Part shown: positions 1 to 9,554 of the stretch, piece after piece
Position numbering within the stretch: the stretch's first letter is position 1
Layout of the letters: every line of letters starts with the position of its first letter
Translations under genes and position numbers: made by a program
Notes under the pieces: generated by a model
What the model was told of the DNA's origin: nothing
The model's input: the letters and a program-made list of their open reading frames with translations, nothing else
Databases searched by the model: none
Source of the DNA: Winogradskyella algicola
GTDB lineage: Bacteria > Bacteroidota > Bacteroidia > Flavobacteriales > Flavobacteriaceae
Length of the DNA: 64,000 bases
Direction of reading: 5' to 3'
Assembly: GCF_005869935.1 (NCBI RefSeq)
Contig: NZ_SZQF01000001.1
Coordinates: forward strand, 372,001 to 436,000

Positions 1-1432
1 TCTGACCACCAAGTTTTCCTATAGACTTCATATAGTTTTGAAATCCATCTTTTTTAATTTTAGTGATTACCAAAGGTCTTAAAACTTTTCCTTCAATTAA
101 ATCAAAGTAATAACTATTCTGTTTTTGAAGTGATGTCTCTAACTTACATATAAACTCTGGTTCATCTTTTGGTTCGTTTTCAAACTCTATAAACCATTCA
201 TGGTATGGTAACCCTTTAGAAGGGTTAATTTGTGGAGCTACAGTAAATTCGTTTACTGTAATATCGGTATTTGCCGTAGCCTCTTTAAGCGCTTGCTCTA
301 CTTCCTTACCTATAACGTGTTCTCCAAAAGCTGAGATGAAATGTTTTATTCTTCCGCTTACAATAACCCTATAGGGTTTTAATGATGTAAACTCTACCGT
401 ATCACCAATATTATAAGCCCATAAACCCGCTGTGGTAGAAATAATCATTACATAGTTAACTCCAAGCTTAACATCTTTAATGGTAACACGATTTGGGTAC
501 TCATCAAAGAAGTGTTCTGCTTCTATAAACTCATAGAATATTCCAGAATTTAATTGCAGTAGCATGCCTTTTTGGTCTTGTTTATCCTGAAATGCAAAAA
601 ATCCTTCACTTGCGGGATACAACTCTATGCTATCTACTTTTCGACCTATTAAATTTTCAAATTTTGCTCTGTATGGTTCATAATTAACTCCTCCGAAAAT
701 AAATAAGTTGAAATTTTTGAATATATCTCCCACTTTTTGCCCTTTCTTATCAATCAATTTTTCAAAGTACATTTGTACCCAAGATGGAATTCCGGATATG
801 ATGCTCATATCTTCATTAACCGTCTCTTCTACAATAGCATTAACCTTAGTTTCCCAATCTTCTATGCAATTAGTTTCTAAGCTTGGCATTCTGTTTTTTT
901 GAAGATACTTTGGCACATAATGAGCTACTATACCTGAAAGTCTCCCTAATTTTATACCATGTTTTTCTTCTAAAATTGGACTTCCTTGAAGAAAAATCAT
1001 CTTACCATCTACAAACTTTGCATTTCCTGTCTCATGTATATACATTAAGATTGCATTTCGTGCTGCTTCTACATGAGTAGGCATGCTTTCTTTGGTTATT
1101 GGAATATACTTAGCGCCAGAGGTCGTTCCTGATGTTTTAGCAAAATAAATTGGCTTGCCGTTCCAAAGTATGTTTTCTTCACCATTTACAACACGTTCTA
1201 CGTAAGGCCTTAACGCTTCATAATCTCTTACAGGAACTTGCTTCTTAAAATCTTCATAAGATTGAATCGTATTGAACTTATGATCTTTTCCAAAAACAGT
1301 GTTTTTGGCCTCCTTGATTAAATTTTGAAATACCTTTTCTTGAGTTTCTATAGGTTGAGAAGCCCATTTATTTATGCGTTTTGCAATTAGTTTTGCAAAA
1401 GGTTTAGATAGTGCTGCTTTAATTGATTGCAT
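1..1432 (-). CDS. GH3 auxin-responsive promoter family protein, partial
   Basis: The minus-strand frame is open from the ATG at 1432 to the left edge, giving about 477 residues, so only a short C-terminal piece is missing if the usual length of about 500 applies. The translation has the SGTTSGAKY adenylate-forming loop near residue 105 and the conserved SEGFFA and GLWAYNIGDTVEF blocks of the GH3 acyl-acid-amide synthetase-like family, which uses ATP to activate a carboxylate. The bacterial substrate is unknown. Its ATG shares one base with the stop of the upstream M23 gene (TAATG), so the two are probably translationally coupled. Family call is firm; function is not. Confidence 0.9.
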   Translation of the reverse strand, partial: MQSIKAALSKPFAKLIAKRINKWASQPIETQEKVFQNLIKEAKNTVFGKDHKFNTIQSYEDFKKQVPVRDYEALRPYVERVVNGEENILWNGKPIYFAKTSGTTSGAKYIPITKESMPTHVEAARNAILMYIHETGNAKFVDGKMIFLQGSPILEEKHGIKLGRLSGIVAHYVPKYLQKNRMPSLETNCIEDWETKVNAIVEETVNEDMSIISGIPSWVQMYFEKLIDKKGQKVGDIFKNFNLFIFGGVNYEPYRAKFENLIGRKVDSIELYPASEGFFAFQDKQDQKGMLLQLNSGIFYEFIEAEHFFDEYPNRVTIKDVKLGVNYVMIISTTAGLWAYNIGDTVEFTSLKPYRVIVSGRIKHFISAFGEHVIGKEVEQALKEATANTDITVNEFTVAPQINPSKGLPYHEWFIEFENEPKDEPEFICKLETSLQKQNSYYFDLIEGKVLRPLVITKIKKDGFQNYMKSIGKLGGQ

Positions 1433-2301
1433 TACTGAAAATCAATAAAATTGGTTGGGTTTACTGGATAGCCTTTACTCCATAGTTCGAAATGAAGATG
1501 TGGTCCTGTACTAAATTCGCCTGTGTTGCCAGACATAGCAATAACTTCTCCTGCTTTTACCAAATCACCTTGTGCTTTCGTTATTGCAGCATTGTGTTTG
1601 TAAACAGAAATTAACTCTTGGTTATGCTCAATGATAACAACATATCCTGTTTCTACAGTCCATTCGGCAAATATCACCGTTCCATCTGCTGTAGCTTTTA
1701 CAGGTGTATTGGTTGCAACAACAACGTCCACGGCATAGTGTTTATCTTCTATATTGTAACCTTCTGAAATGGTTCCGTTTACAGGTGGGAATAACACAAA
1801 GTTAGTTTGGTTTGAAGCGTCATCAAAAAGATTATATTTATCCTCTTTTTCAACCTTATCTCTTAGTAAAGAATCTTCTCTATTAGTTGTGGTCTGAAGA
1901 ATTTCAGGATCATTTTTTGCGGCTTCTATAACAGAATCTCTATTAAAATCTACTGTTGATACATCTCCTGTAAGTACCTTTCTAATAGATGCATAATAGC
2001 GTTTGTTAAGCTCTAATTCTTGAACTAAGGAATCTGTTTTATAATTAAGCATTGTCGCTTCTTTTTTGAGCTTTGCCGAAGAATAACCCGGTATGTACTC
2101 CCTTAATGGTGTAAATGCGATTAAAAGTATTGTAAGGAAAATCAGTAAAATTGCAGATATGGACGTTAAAACAAACACATTGAGACGCGTAAGTTTTATT
2201 GCAAAACGTTCTTCGAAAGTGTCCTCGTTTAATATAACGAGACGATACTTATGAAGCAGTTTTTTAGTAAACTTCTTTTCTTTTTTTTTCTTTTTTGCCA
2301 T
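1432..2301 (-). CDS. M23 family metallopeptidase, membrane anchored
   Basis: 289 residues. A basic cytoplasmic N-terminus rich in Lys is followed by one membrane segment near residues 45-67, a periplasmic helical stretch, and a C-terminal LytM/M23 domain. Zinc ligands are visible as HYAVD (H188, D192) and HLHFE (H268, H270). This suggests a peptidoglycan endopeptidase or an activator of amidases acting in the periplasm during growth or division. It lies directly upstream of the GH3 gene and overlaps it by one base. Confidence 0.9.
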   Translation of the reverse strand: MAKKKKKEKKFTKKLLHKYRLVILNEDTFEERFAIKLTRLNVFVLTSISAILLIFLTILLIAFTPLREYIPGYSSAKLKKEATMLNYKTDSLVQELELNKRYYASIRKVLTGDVSTVDFNRDSVIEAAKNDPEILQTTTNREDSLLRDKVEKEDKYNLFDDASNQTNFVLFPPVNGTISEGYNIEDKHYAVDVVVATNTPVKATADGTVIFAEWTVETGYVVIIEHNQELISVYKHNAAITKAQGDLVKAGEVIAMSGNTGEFSTGPHLHFELWSKGYPVNPTNFIDFQ

Positions 2302-2388
2302 TAAAACAAAAATAAATAAAATAGTGAAACAGCATTGGTAATAGTTATTAAAGTTAAAGTAACAGCGCTATTATTAAAGTTTAATTAT

Positions 2389-2396
2389 TAACTTTG
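2389..2396 (+). promoter_or_regulatory. Bacteroidota -7 box for tatA
   Basis: TAACTTTG fits TAnnTTTG. Expected transcription start is about 2400. An upstream TTG in frame with tatA (2394) lies inside this box, so it cannot be the start codon; the ATG at 2415 is used instead. Confidence 0.75.
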
Positions 2397-2414
2397 CAGT
2401 CTAAATTTGAAGTT

Positions 2415-2600
2415 ATGATTTCTAGTAGTATATTTTTAGGAGCCTTTGGACCTTGGCAAATAGTATTAATTGTTGTGGCAATATTACTTTTATTTGGTGG
2501 AAAAAAGATTCCTGAATTAATGAGAGGTTTAGGAAGCGGCATAAAAGAATTTAAAGATGCCAGTAAAGATGAAGCTTCCGATAAAAAAGAAGAACAATAA
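2415..2600 (+). CDS. tatA: Sec-independent protein translocase subunit TatA/E
   Basis: 61 residues from the ATG at 2415. A short N-terminus precedes one hydrophobic helix (WQIVLIVVAILLLF), then the FGGKKIPEL hinge and a charged amphipathic tail, the standard TatA/E layout. It forms the pore-like assembly of the twin-arginine pathway that exports folded proteins across the inner membrane. It is transcribed alone and ends at a strong hairpin terminator. tatC is not in this window. Confidence 0.93.
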   Translation: MISSSIFLGAFGPWQIVLIVVAILLLFGGKKIPELMRGLGSGIKEFKDASKDEASDKKEEQ

Positions 2601-2616
2601 ATATTGTGTATATTAT

Positions 2617-2649
2617 TAAAAAAGCCAACTTTAAAAAGTTGGCTTTTTT
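2617..2649. terminator. Bidirectional terminator between tatA and the DUF4837 gene
   Basis: AAAGCCAACTTT and AAAGTTGGCTTT form a stem with A-run before and T-run after, so it can terminate convergent transcription from both sides. Confidence 0.88.
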
Positions 2650-2650
2650 A

Positions 2651-3634
2651 TTACTTAATTTTAATGGATTTTATAATCGATTCTAGCTCAAAAACATATT
2701 CTGCTTTTTGCAATGATGGTGCATAAACATAACCATCAGCAATAAGATAGCGTTTGTTTACTTTATCTTCTATTGCATATGTGATAAATGGGCCAGCCAT
2801 TGTAAACCCTTTCATTTCCCAAATACCTCTTACCTCGTAAGCTGGTTTATTATCTACAATGGCATCAAACATTCCTGGCGCGTACGCATCATCCACTGCC
2901 ATATAAATATCATCTTCTCCCGGTATTCTGGTTTTTGTAATGTTGTCTCTCATTTTTACAATATCCACCACAGTACTATCTCCTTGAGATATTGTTTCTA
3001 ATGGAACTTCATAAAACATGACCTCGATAGTCTTAGAGTTGCTAAGATTTTTTCTAATCCAAAAGAAATCATCATCTGCTTTTGCGATTCTGTAAGCAGA
3101 AGGAATATTAACGGTAAATCCTAATTTACTCTCTATGGAGCTTACATCTAACAGATCTAATTTAATACGTCTTTGTTTTTCCTTAACTTCTTCTTTATTA
3201 AAAGCATCTATAATTTTATCCTTAGCTTCGGTAATTTGATAGATAATGTCATCATTTGTTTTACCACCAACAATTGCTACCGTTTGAGGTTTTGCAAAGG
3301 CCTCATTTGCAATTTTAGTGGTAGGCTCAATAGTTTCACCTTTTTCAATCTTAAGGATTATTCTGCTTCGTGTTGCAAATCCGTCAAATACTTGTGGTGG
3401 TATTTGGCGAAGTTTAAACATAGGCTCGTCCACTGGCAAACCATAAATAGAAGCTGCAAAGGTTTTTCTAATGGTTTCCCCTATTTTACCTTCCCACAAA
3501 TCGTTATCTATAACTACGGAAATACTATTTAAGTTTCCATTAGATTCTGGTAAGTACCTTTTTTTATCGCCTTGCTTTTCTTCACCACAAGCTGTTAGCA
3601 ATAAGCATAATACAAGTGCATAAAGCGTTCTCAT
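2651..3634 (-). CDS. DUF4837 family lipoprotein
   Basis: 327 residues. The N-terminus is a lipoprotein signal with lipobox LLTAC (Cys16). The rest resembles the DUF4837 family found across Bacteroidota, with the early block SISVVIDNDLWEG and a C-terminal beta-rich half. The function of the family is unknown. It sits downstream of the lytic transglycosylase gene on the same strand with a 23-base gap, so the two may be one transcript and may act together at the envelope. Confidence 0.85.
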   Translation of the reverse strand: MRTLYALVLCLLLTACGEEKQGDKKRYLPESNGNLNSISVVIDNDLWEGKIGETIRKTFAASIYGLPVDEPMFKLRQIPPQVFDGFATRSRIILKIEKGETIEPTTKIANEAFAKPQTVAIVGGKTNDDIIYQITEAKDKIIDAFNKEEVKEKQRRIKLDLLDVSSIESKLGFTVNIPSAYRIAKADDDFFWIRKNLSNSKTIEVMFYEVPLETISQGDSTVVDIVKMRDNITKTRIPGEDDIYMAVDDAYAPGMFDAIVDNKPAYEVRGIWEMKGFTMAGPFITYAIEDKVNKRYLIADGYVYAPSLQKAEYVFELESIIKSIKIK

Positions 3635-3657
3635 AATTTATATTTTTTGTTGGTTTA

Positions 3658-5205
3658 TTACTCAGACACAATAAGTGTCATTCCTATTTTGAGTTTATTA
3701 CCACTAATATCGTTCCAATCTTTAAGATTTTGAACAGAAACTCCAGAAAATTTTTGTGCTATACTCCAAAGTGAGTCACCAGATTTTACTTTATATGTTT
3801 TTCTGCCACTTGTACTCACTGATGTTTTGGGTTTAGCAGTTTGAGTTGTTACTACAGGTTTTCTTGGGTAGATGGTTAAACGTTGTCCTATTTTTAGATT
3901 GTTGCTTCGTAAACCATTCCATCGTTTTATTTGGCTAACCCTTACTCCGTAACGCCTAGCAATTTTACCTAAATAATCTCCGCTTTTTACACGATAGCGT
4001 ACCTTAGTATCTGCATTAAAGAGTTGTGGTAATGGTTTTTCACGTTTATCAAATTCCGCTTTTGCAAAAGCATAAATTTTATCCTCGTTTGTAGTAAAAA
4101 CACCGACAGCTTCTCTAGGTAACCGTAAGACATACGTTTTTCCTTCTATTTCAGGTATAATATCTAATTTGTATGAAGGGTTTAAAAACTGAAGTTCTTC
4201 AATATTTACACCTGTAGTTTCTGCAACCTGATCTAAAGTTATCATTTGCTTTACATGAATGGTGTCGGTTTGTATTAACTGAAAAGGTGGTCGTTCTGGC
4301 TTAAAACCATGTTCTTCAGCATACTCAAAAATATACATAGTTGCCAAAAATGCCGGAACATAACCTGCTGTTTCTCGTGGTAGATTTGCCCTAATGTTCC
4401 AATAATTTTTATATCCACCAGATCGTCTAATGGCTTTATTTACATTACCTGGACCAGAGTTGTAAGCTGCTAGTGCTAAATCCCAATCACCAAAAATCTT
4501 GTACAATCGCGCTAAATATTTTGCCGCTGCTGTTGTAGAACGTATAGGGTCGCTACGTTCATCTACATAACTACTTACATCTAAATCGTACTCTTTCCCT
4601 GTGCCAAACATAAACTGCCATAAGCCTGTTGCGCCTACTCTAGATCGTGCTCTTGGTTTTAATGCAGATTCCACAATTGATAGATACTTCATTTCGAGTG
4701 GAATGTTGTAATTATCAAATTCTGCCTCAAACATTGGAAAATAAAAATGACTTAATCCCATTAATCGTTCTAATGAAGTTCTTCTGTGTTTTAAGTAGCG
4801 TTTTATAACACTTTCTAAAGACGGATTGTACTCTACGTTAAATGGTGTTCGCGCATTAAGACGCTCTAATCTAGCCTTTAAGGTGTCGGTTGATAATTCT
4901 GGATAGTCAATAGGCTCATAGGTAAGCTCTGTAACTGATTTATATATTGTATCGTAAAGAGCGTTACTGTATAATTCTTCAAGCCACTTTTGATCTAATT
5001 CTGCAGCTTCAGGATGATCCTTAAGGTCTTTAATATTGAGAGTATCTGGTTCAGCAGGAATAATTTTTCCGCTATTAAGCAACTTTCCATCAATTATAGA
5101 ATCTCCAGTTTTATGTATTGGAATAATTGTGTCTGTTTTTATTTGAGAAAAACCAAAGCTTACTAAAGCAAAGAGTATAAATGAAATGTTGTATTTGTAA
5201 TGCAT
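3658..5205 (-). CDS. Membrane-bound lytic murein transglycosylase, MltD type, with two LysM domains
   Basis: 515 residues. A signal peptide is followed by a linker, an SLT (lysozyme-like) domain near residues 155-290 with the catalytic Glu in SIVESAL and the GLWQFM and AAYNSGPGNV motifs, and two C-terminal LysM peptidoglycan-binding repeats (about 400-450 and 468-513, both starting YxVKSGD). It cleaves glycan strands to 1,6-anhydro ends in the periplasm. It probably forms a unit with the following DUF4837 lipoprotein gene. Confidence 0.93.
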   Translation of the reverse strand: MHYKYNISFILFALVSFGFSQIKTDTIIPIHKTGDSIIDGKLLNSGKIIPAEPDTLNIKDLKDHPEAAELDQKWLEELYSNALYDTIYKSVTELTYEPIDYPELSTDTLKARLERLNARTPFNVEYNPSLESVIKRYLKHRRTSLERLMGLSHFYFPMFEAEFDNYNIPLEMKYLSIVESALKPRARSRVGATGLWQFMFGTGKEYDLDVSSYVDERSDPIRSTTAAAKYLARLYKIFGDWDLALAAYNSGPGNVNKAIRRSGGYKNYWNIRANLPRETAGYVPAFLATMYIFEYAEEHGFKPERPPFQLIQTDTIHVKQMITLDQVAETTGVNIEELQFLNPSYKLDIIPEIEGKTYVLRLPREAVGVFTTNEDKIYAFAKAEFDKREKPLPQLFNADTKVRYRVKSGDYLGKIARRYGVRVSQIKRWNGLRSNNLKIGQRLTIYPRKPVVTTQTAKPKTSVSTSGRKTYKVKSGDSLWSIAQKFSGVSVQNLKDWNDISGNKLKIGMTLIVSE

Positions 5206-5208
5206 ATA

Positions 5209-5247
5209 TTTAAAAAAAGACCTACTATACGTAACGTTAGTAGGTCT
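5209..5247 (-). terminator. Rho-independent terminator downstream of pgk
   Basis: A perfect 10-bp stem (AGACCTACTA / TAGTAGGTCT, loop of 10) is followed on the minus strand by a run of T. It lies between the stop of pgk and the start of the transglycosylase gene, so it separates the two transcripts. Confidence 0.85.
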
Positions 5248-5314
5248 AAAAATAGTACTTTTTATAACTAATACTCAATTTAAAAAAGTTGAGCATCTAA
5301 TTTTTATCATTCAA

Positions 5315-6502
5315 TTATTCTAAAATTGCTGCAATTCCAGGTAGTGTTTTTCCCTCTAGGCTCTCTAACATTGCACCACCACCAGTGCTTACGTAACTCA
5401 CTTTATTTTCAAAACCGAACTGTTTTACAGCCGCAACAGAATCACCACCACCAACTAATGAAAAAGCTCCGTTTTTAGTAGAATTTGCAATAGAATCTCC
5501 TAAAGCTATTGTTCCTTTTGAAAACGATTCTAATTCAAAAACACCAAGAGGTCCATTCCAAAGTATAGTTTTACTTTCGTTTACAACTTTATCAAAAATT
5601 TTAAGAGACTCTGGTCCTGCATCCAAACCTTGCCAGCCATCTGGTATTTGTCTTACGTCACAAATCTGCGTATTTGCATCATTACTAAAAGCATCCGCAG
5701 CAACAACATCTACAGGTAAATGAATTTTAACTCCTTTTGCTTCGGCTTGTTTCAATATATCTAGAGCTAACTCCATTTTATCATCTTCACAAATAGAATC
5801 TCCTATTTTACCGCCCAAAGCTTTAATAAAGGTAAAAGTCATTCCACCTCCAACAATAAGGTGGTCTACTTTATCTAAAATATTCTCAATAACTGTAATT
5901 TTTGAAGAAACCTTTGCACCACCAAGTACCGCTAATACAGGTTTTTCACCATCTTCTAATACTTTTTTAATACTTTCAATTTCTTTTGCTAATAAATGAC
6001 CAAAACACTTAGACTCTGGGAAAAATTGTGCTACTATTGTTGTAGAGGCATGTGCTCTATGTGCTGTACCAAAAGCATCATTTACATAGATATCTCCAAG
6101 CTTAGATAATTGTTCGGCAAAGTCTTTATCTCCTTGCTTTTCTTCTTCATGAAAACGCAAATTTTCGAGCAGTAAAATTTCACCTGGTTGTAATGCATTA
6201 GCCTTCTCTTCTGCTTCAGCACCAACACAATTTGGTGCAAATTTCACTTCAACACCAAGTATATCTTCAACCTTAGATTTTATGTGTTTTAAAGAGAATT
6301 CATCTTGTACGCCTTTTGGTCTTCCTAAATGAGACATTAAAACACAACTTCCCCCATCTTCTAAAATCTTGATAATTGTTGGTTTTGCAGAAACAATTCT
6401 TGTAGCATCAGTTACGTCAAAATTATCGTTTAGTGGCACGTTAAAGTCTACTCTTACTAATGCCTTTTTATCTTTGAAATTGAAATCGTTTAGTGTCTTC
6501 AT
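5315..6502 (-). CDS. pgk: Phosphoglycerate kinase
   Basis: 395 residues, the normal bacterial length. The N-terminal RVDFNVP motif, SHLGRP, the LLENLRF block and the C-terminal GGGDS nucleotide-binding loop are all present. It interconverts 1,3-bisphosphoglycerate and 3-phosphoglycerate with ADP/ATP in glycolysis. It is monocistronic, with its own -7 box upstream and a terminator downstream. Confidence 0.98.
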   Translation of the reverse strand: MKTLNDFNFKDKKALVRVDFNVPLNDNFDVTDATRIVSAKPTIIKILEDGGSCVLMSHLGRPKGVQDEFSLKHIKSKVEDILGVEVKFAPNCVGAEAEEKANALQPGEILLLENLRFHEEEKQGDKDFAEQLSKLGDIYVNDAFGTAHRAHASTTIVAQFFPESKCFGHLLAKEIESIKKVLEDGEKPVLAVLGGAKVSSKITVIENILDKVDHLIVGGGMTFTFIKALGGKIGDSICEDDKMELALDILKQAEAKGVKIHLPVDVVAADAFSNDANTQICDVRQIPDGWQGLDAGPESLKIFDKVVNESKTILWNGPLGVFELESFSKGTIALGDSIANSTKNGAFSLVGGGDSVAAVKQFGFENKVSYVSTGGGAMLESLEGKTLPGIAAILE

Positions 6503-6523
6503 TTTTTTATAAAATTTGTATCA

Positions 6524-6531
6524 CAAATATA
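6524..6531 (-). promoter_or_regulatory. pgk promoter -7 box
   Basis: On the minus strand TATATTTG is preceded 20 bases upstream by TTG (GTTGGC), a good match to the Bacteroidota TTG-N19/20-TAnnTTTG promoter. It gives a leader of about 18 nt. Confidence 0.75.
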
Positions 6532-6636
6532 CACGCATATTGCTCAAAAGCCAACTGTATAATTTCAATATAGGCAGAAAATAATGAAGTCGTAACATAG
6601 CATAAGTATATCTATTTTAAAACCATAAAATATTAC

Positions 6637-6644
6637 TAGTTTTG
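6637..6644 (+). promoter_or_regulatory. holB promoter -7 box, nearly leaderless
   Basis: TAGTTTTG is followed only four bases later by the holB ATG. With the usual spacing the transcript would begin one or two bases before, or at, the start codon. Confidence 0.65.
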
Positions 6645-6648
6645 CCAC

Positions 6649-7806
6649 ATGCAGTTTTCAAAGATTTTAGGACAAACTCACATTAAAAATCACCTCACTA
6701 AAAGTGTAGATGAAGGTAGAATTGCACATGCCCAATTATTTGTTGGTCCTGAAGGCTCCGGAACTTTACCAATGGCTATAGCCTATGCACAGTATATCTT
6801 ATGCAACAATACCAATGGTGAAAATTTGGGTGGTAATGAATCTTGTAATCTAAAATTTAAGAATTTTTCTCATCCAGACCTACACTTTGCTTTTCCTGTA
6901 ACAACAAGCGACAAGGTAAAAAGCAAACCCGTTTCTAATTTTTATTTGGAAGAATGGAGGCAACTCCTTGATGAACAGCCTTATGGAAATCTTTTTGACT
7001 GGTATAAATTACTTGGTGTAGATAATAAGCAAGGTCAAATTGGTGTAGATGAAGCTTATGAAATCGTAAAATCTTTATCCTTAAAGTCTTACGAAGGCGG
7101 TTATAAAGTGATGATTATCTGGATGGCAGAAAAAATTAATACTGCTGCCGCCAATAAGTTGCTAAAATTAATTGAAGAACCACCTGAGAAAACCATTTTT
7201 ATACTCATTGCTGAAGACGAGGAGCAAATTATAAATACAATTAGATCTCGCTGTCAAATTTTACATTTTCCGCCTTTAGCAGAGGATGTTATTTCTGATG
7301 CTTTAGTTGAAAATTACCACATAGAAAAATCAGTTGCCAGCAGAATCGCACATCAAGCAAATGGAAACTATAACAAGGCTTGCGACCTTATTTATCAAGA
7401 TAGTGAAGATATTCAGTTTGAAAAATGGTTTGTTTTTTGGGTACGATCTGCTTTTAAAGCAAAGGGTAATAAAAAATCCATTCACGATTTGATTTCTTGG
7501 TCTGATGAAATTGCCAAAACTGGTCGTGAAACTCAAAAGAAATTTTTGGCGTTTTGCCTTAATTATTTTAGACAAGCATTACTTCTTAATTATAGTGCAA
7601 ATGATCTCGTATACCTAGAACCTCGTTCTGAAAATTTTCAGCTAGAAAAGTTTGCTCCTTTTGTACACAATGCCAATATTATGGATATCTTAAACGAAAT
7701 ACAAGATGCCATTTATCATATTGAACGCAATGGTAGTTCTAAGATAATTCTTACAGATTTGTCCATTAAATTAACGCGTTTACTTCATAAAAAAAGCCAA
7801 GCGTAA
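6649..7806 (+). CDS. holB: DNA polymerase III subunit delta prime
   Basis: 385 residues. It has the clamp-loader AAA+ fold: a P-loop-like GPEGSG (residues 33-38) whose Lys is missing, as expected for the non-hydrolysing delta prime subunit, then NTAAANKLLKLIEEPP and the sensor TIRSRCQ motif. It is the stator of the clamp loader that puts the beta clamp on DNA. The gene is convergent with the OmpH-family gene. The mRNA appears to have almost no leader. Confidence 0.93.
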   Translation: MQFSKILGQTHIKNHLTKSVDEGRIAHAQLFVGPEGSGTLPMAIAYAQYILCNNTNGENLGGNESCNLKFKNFSHPDLHFAFPVTTSDKVKSKPVSNFYLEEWRQLLDEQPYGNLFDWYKLLGVDNKQGQIGVDEAYEIVKSLSLKSYEGGYKVMIIWMAEKINTAAANKLLKLIEEPPEKTIFILIAEDEEQIINTIRSRCQILHFPPLAEDVISDALVENYHIEKSVASRIAHQANGNYNKACDLIYQDSEDIQFEKWFVFWVRSAFKAKGNKKSIHDLISWSDEIAKTGRETQKKFLAFCLNYFRQALLLNYSANDLVYLEPRSENFQLEKFAPFVHNANIMDILNEIQDAIYHIERNGSSKIILTDLSIKLTRLLHKKSQA

Positions 7807-7841
7807 GCTCGGCTAATTTTGCTTTATTTAGTAAGTATTAA

Positions 7842-8357
7842 TTACTTTTTATAATCTTCATTTAATGCCTTAATTACAGCATCTGTAATATCAGTAGTCT
7901 CAGATCCATACATTACAGAATTTGTTAAGTCGCTAGTGCCTAAAATAAAAGTGTAACCATTTGTTTTGCCATAATTCTTAACAAAGGTTTTGAACTTTGA
8001 CATTGCTGAATCAATTTCGGTTGTAAACTCTTTTTCTAATTCTTCTTTTTCAAACTGAATTTGTTGTCTTAATAACGCATCTCTTTGTTGAAACTCCTGA
8101 GCTAATTCTTGTTGTTTTTTAGGACTCATCCTTTGAGCTTTCACAGCTGCGTTTTGATAATCAAATTCAAATTGTTTTACCAAACTGTCACGTCTTTTTA
8201 TATAAGCGTCATTTTTTGGCTTGTATTTATCTTCAATATCTTTTTTAGCTTGATATTCGTTAATGGCTTTTGTTCTGTCTATAAATCCGATTTTTTGTTG
8301 CTCCTGGCAAGACGAAAATGAAATTAAAATAATTAATAAGGCAATTGCTCTTTTCAT
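7842..8357 (-). CDS. OmpH/Skp family periplasmic chaperone-like lipoprotein
   Basis: 171 residues from the ATG at 8357. The longer reading from a TTG at 8384 is rejected because that TTG overlaps the -7 box. The N-terminus has a lipoprotein signal ending FSSC. The body is a long Lys/Glu/Gln-rich coiled coil (about 40-120) followed by the GYTFILG segment typical of Skp/OmpH proteins. Members hold unfolded outer membrane proteins in the periplasm; here a lipid anchor is predicted instead of a soluble form. Confidence 0.88.
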   Translation of the reverse strand: MKRAIALLIILISFSSCQEQQKIGFIDRTKAINEYQAKKDIEDKYKPKNDAYIKRRDSLVKQFEFDYQNAAVKAQRMSPKKQQELAQEFQQRDALLRQQIQFEKEELEKEFTTEIDSAMSKFKTFVKNYGKTNGYTFILGTSDLTNSVMYGSETTDITDAVIKALNEDYKK

Positions 8358-8381
8358 ATTGTAGTTTGAATTAAATTTTTG

Positions 8382-8389
8382 CAAATGTA
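8382..8389 (-). promoter_or_regulatory. Promoter -7 box for the OmpH-family gene
   Basis: TACATTTG on the minus strand. It fixes the start at the ATG ending at 8357, giving a leader of about 20 nt. Confidence 0.7.
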
Positions 8390-8569
8390 TAAAAGTTGAC
8401 TTGTGTTTTGGAAATTTTTTACACCATAGCCAAAATCTATGGTTGCTTTTATTTTAAATAATCAGCATCAATTAAACATGGGTTAAAATAAGGCGTTTTA
8501 AGACGCTTTTGATTTTTAGTAATGCGATTGCGTGTATTAAAACAGAACAAGCTTTTATTGGTTGTAATA

Positions 8570-9430
8570 TTAAATATTCTTAGATTTTAAGACGTAAATA
8601 TGCGAAGAATACTCCTTAGTGCGGTTTCCTTCGAGATTTGAGCGCCATCCAATCCAAAATGCTTTAACAGGATTCATAAAACCCGATTTGTATTTTTCTG
8701 AAAGTAGACTCACATAGTAAGCATCAAACTTCATTGGTAAGCTTTTCACCAGTTTTAATTGTTCCTCGTGAAACAATTTTTCTATCGATGTATTTGAAAA
8801 ATGCCAAAGGTGTCTCGGCACATCATAAGCAGCCCAAAAGTTTTTGTAATGTTGCGCATCGTAACTTTTAAAATTTGGCACAGCAATTACCAAAGTTCCG
8901 TTTGGTCTTAATAAATACTTAAAAAGCTTAACGTGCATATCTAAATCTGGTAAATGTTCTAAAACGTGCCAAAGTGTAATAACATCGAAACTGTTTTCTT
9001 GTAAAGTTTCTAAATGTTGAATATCGAAAACCGAATTATTGGTTTTAGAATTTGCAATTGCTCTTGCTTGTTCGTTTGGCTCAACACCAACAACATCCCA
9101 ATTATTATTTTTTGCAATTTCTAAAAAATCGCCTGTACCACATCCAATATCTAAAAGTGTTTTTTCTTCAGATTGAAATGAATTAATCAGTTTCAGTTTT
9201 CGTTTTAAAGAAATCATTCTGACTAAATGATACACTTTTTCAAACAGATTTCGCTTGGCATCTGTGTGCGAAATGTAGTCTTCACTTTTGTAATATTCTG
9301 AGAGTTTTTCGCTCTGAGGTTGTGGAAATGTTTCCAACATATCCAATGCCTCATTGTGCAATAATTGAAATTCTTCTCCAGAAACGGAATGATCTTTTAC
9401 GGTGAGATATGTTGGTTTGTCGTTTATCAT
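8570..9430 (-). CDS. Class I SAM-dependent methyltransferase
   Basis: 286 residues. Motif I is LLDIGCGTGDFLEIA (near residues 91-105), followed by the acidic GVEPN strand end and the WHVLEHLPD block of the methyltransferase 11/23 group. The substrate cannot be told from the sequence. The 212 bases between this gene and the OmpH-family start hold two small hairpins (8423-8443, 8493-8506) and no gene. Confidence 0.85.
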   Translation of the reverse strand: MINDKPTYLTVKDHSVSGEEFQLLHNEALDMLETFPQPQSEKLSEYYKSEDYISHTDAKRNLFEKVYHLVRMISLKRKLKLINSFQSEEKTLLDIGCGTGDFLEIAKNNNWDVVGVEPNEQARAIANSKTNNSVFDIQHLETLQENSFDVITLWHVLEHLPDLDMHVKLFKYLLRPNGTLVIAVPNFKSYDAQHYKNFWAAYDVPRHLWHFSNTSIEKLFHEEQLKLVKSLPMKFDAYYVSLLSEKYKSGFMNPVKAFWIGWRSNLEGNRTKEYSSHIYVLKSKNI

Positions 9431-9441
9431 TAGTTGGTCAT

Positions 9442-9491
9442 TTCGAGAGCCTCAATGACCAAAATCGGTGGCTGAGGCTCTCGAAGCCACC
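9442..9491. repeat. Duplicated inverted-repeat element, copy downstream of mnmG
   Basis: TTCGAGAGCCTCA (9442-9454) and its exact inverse TGAGGCTCTCGAA (9473-9485), the latter enclosed by GGTGGC and GCCACC. A related copy lies on the other side of mnmG. Each copy is followed within 8 bases by a parS palindrome. Confidence 0.85.
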
Positions 9492-9496
9492 ATCGT

Positions 9497-9512
9497 TGTT
9501 CCACGTGGAACA
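9497..9512. promoter_or_regulatory. parS centromere-like site 1 (ParB binding)
   Basis: TGTTCCACGTGGAACA is a perfect 16-bp palindrome and fits the conserved bacterial parS consensus TGTTNCACGTGNAACA. ParB binds such sites to segregate the chromosome origin region. parA and parB are not in this window. Confidence 0.85.
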
Positions 9513-9554
9513 TATATGTTTTTAATTCTTGAAATTCCGGCATTCGCAGGAATT

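Noticed and set aside
2394..2414. TTG start for tatA
   Set aside because: Overlaps the -7 box; same reason for TTG starts at 8384 and 24880.
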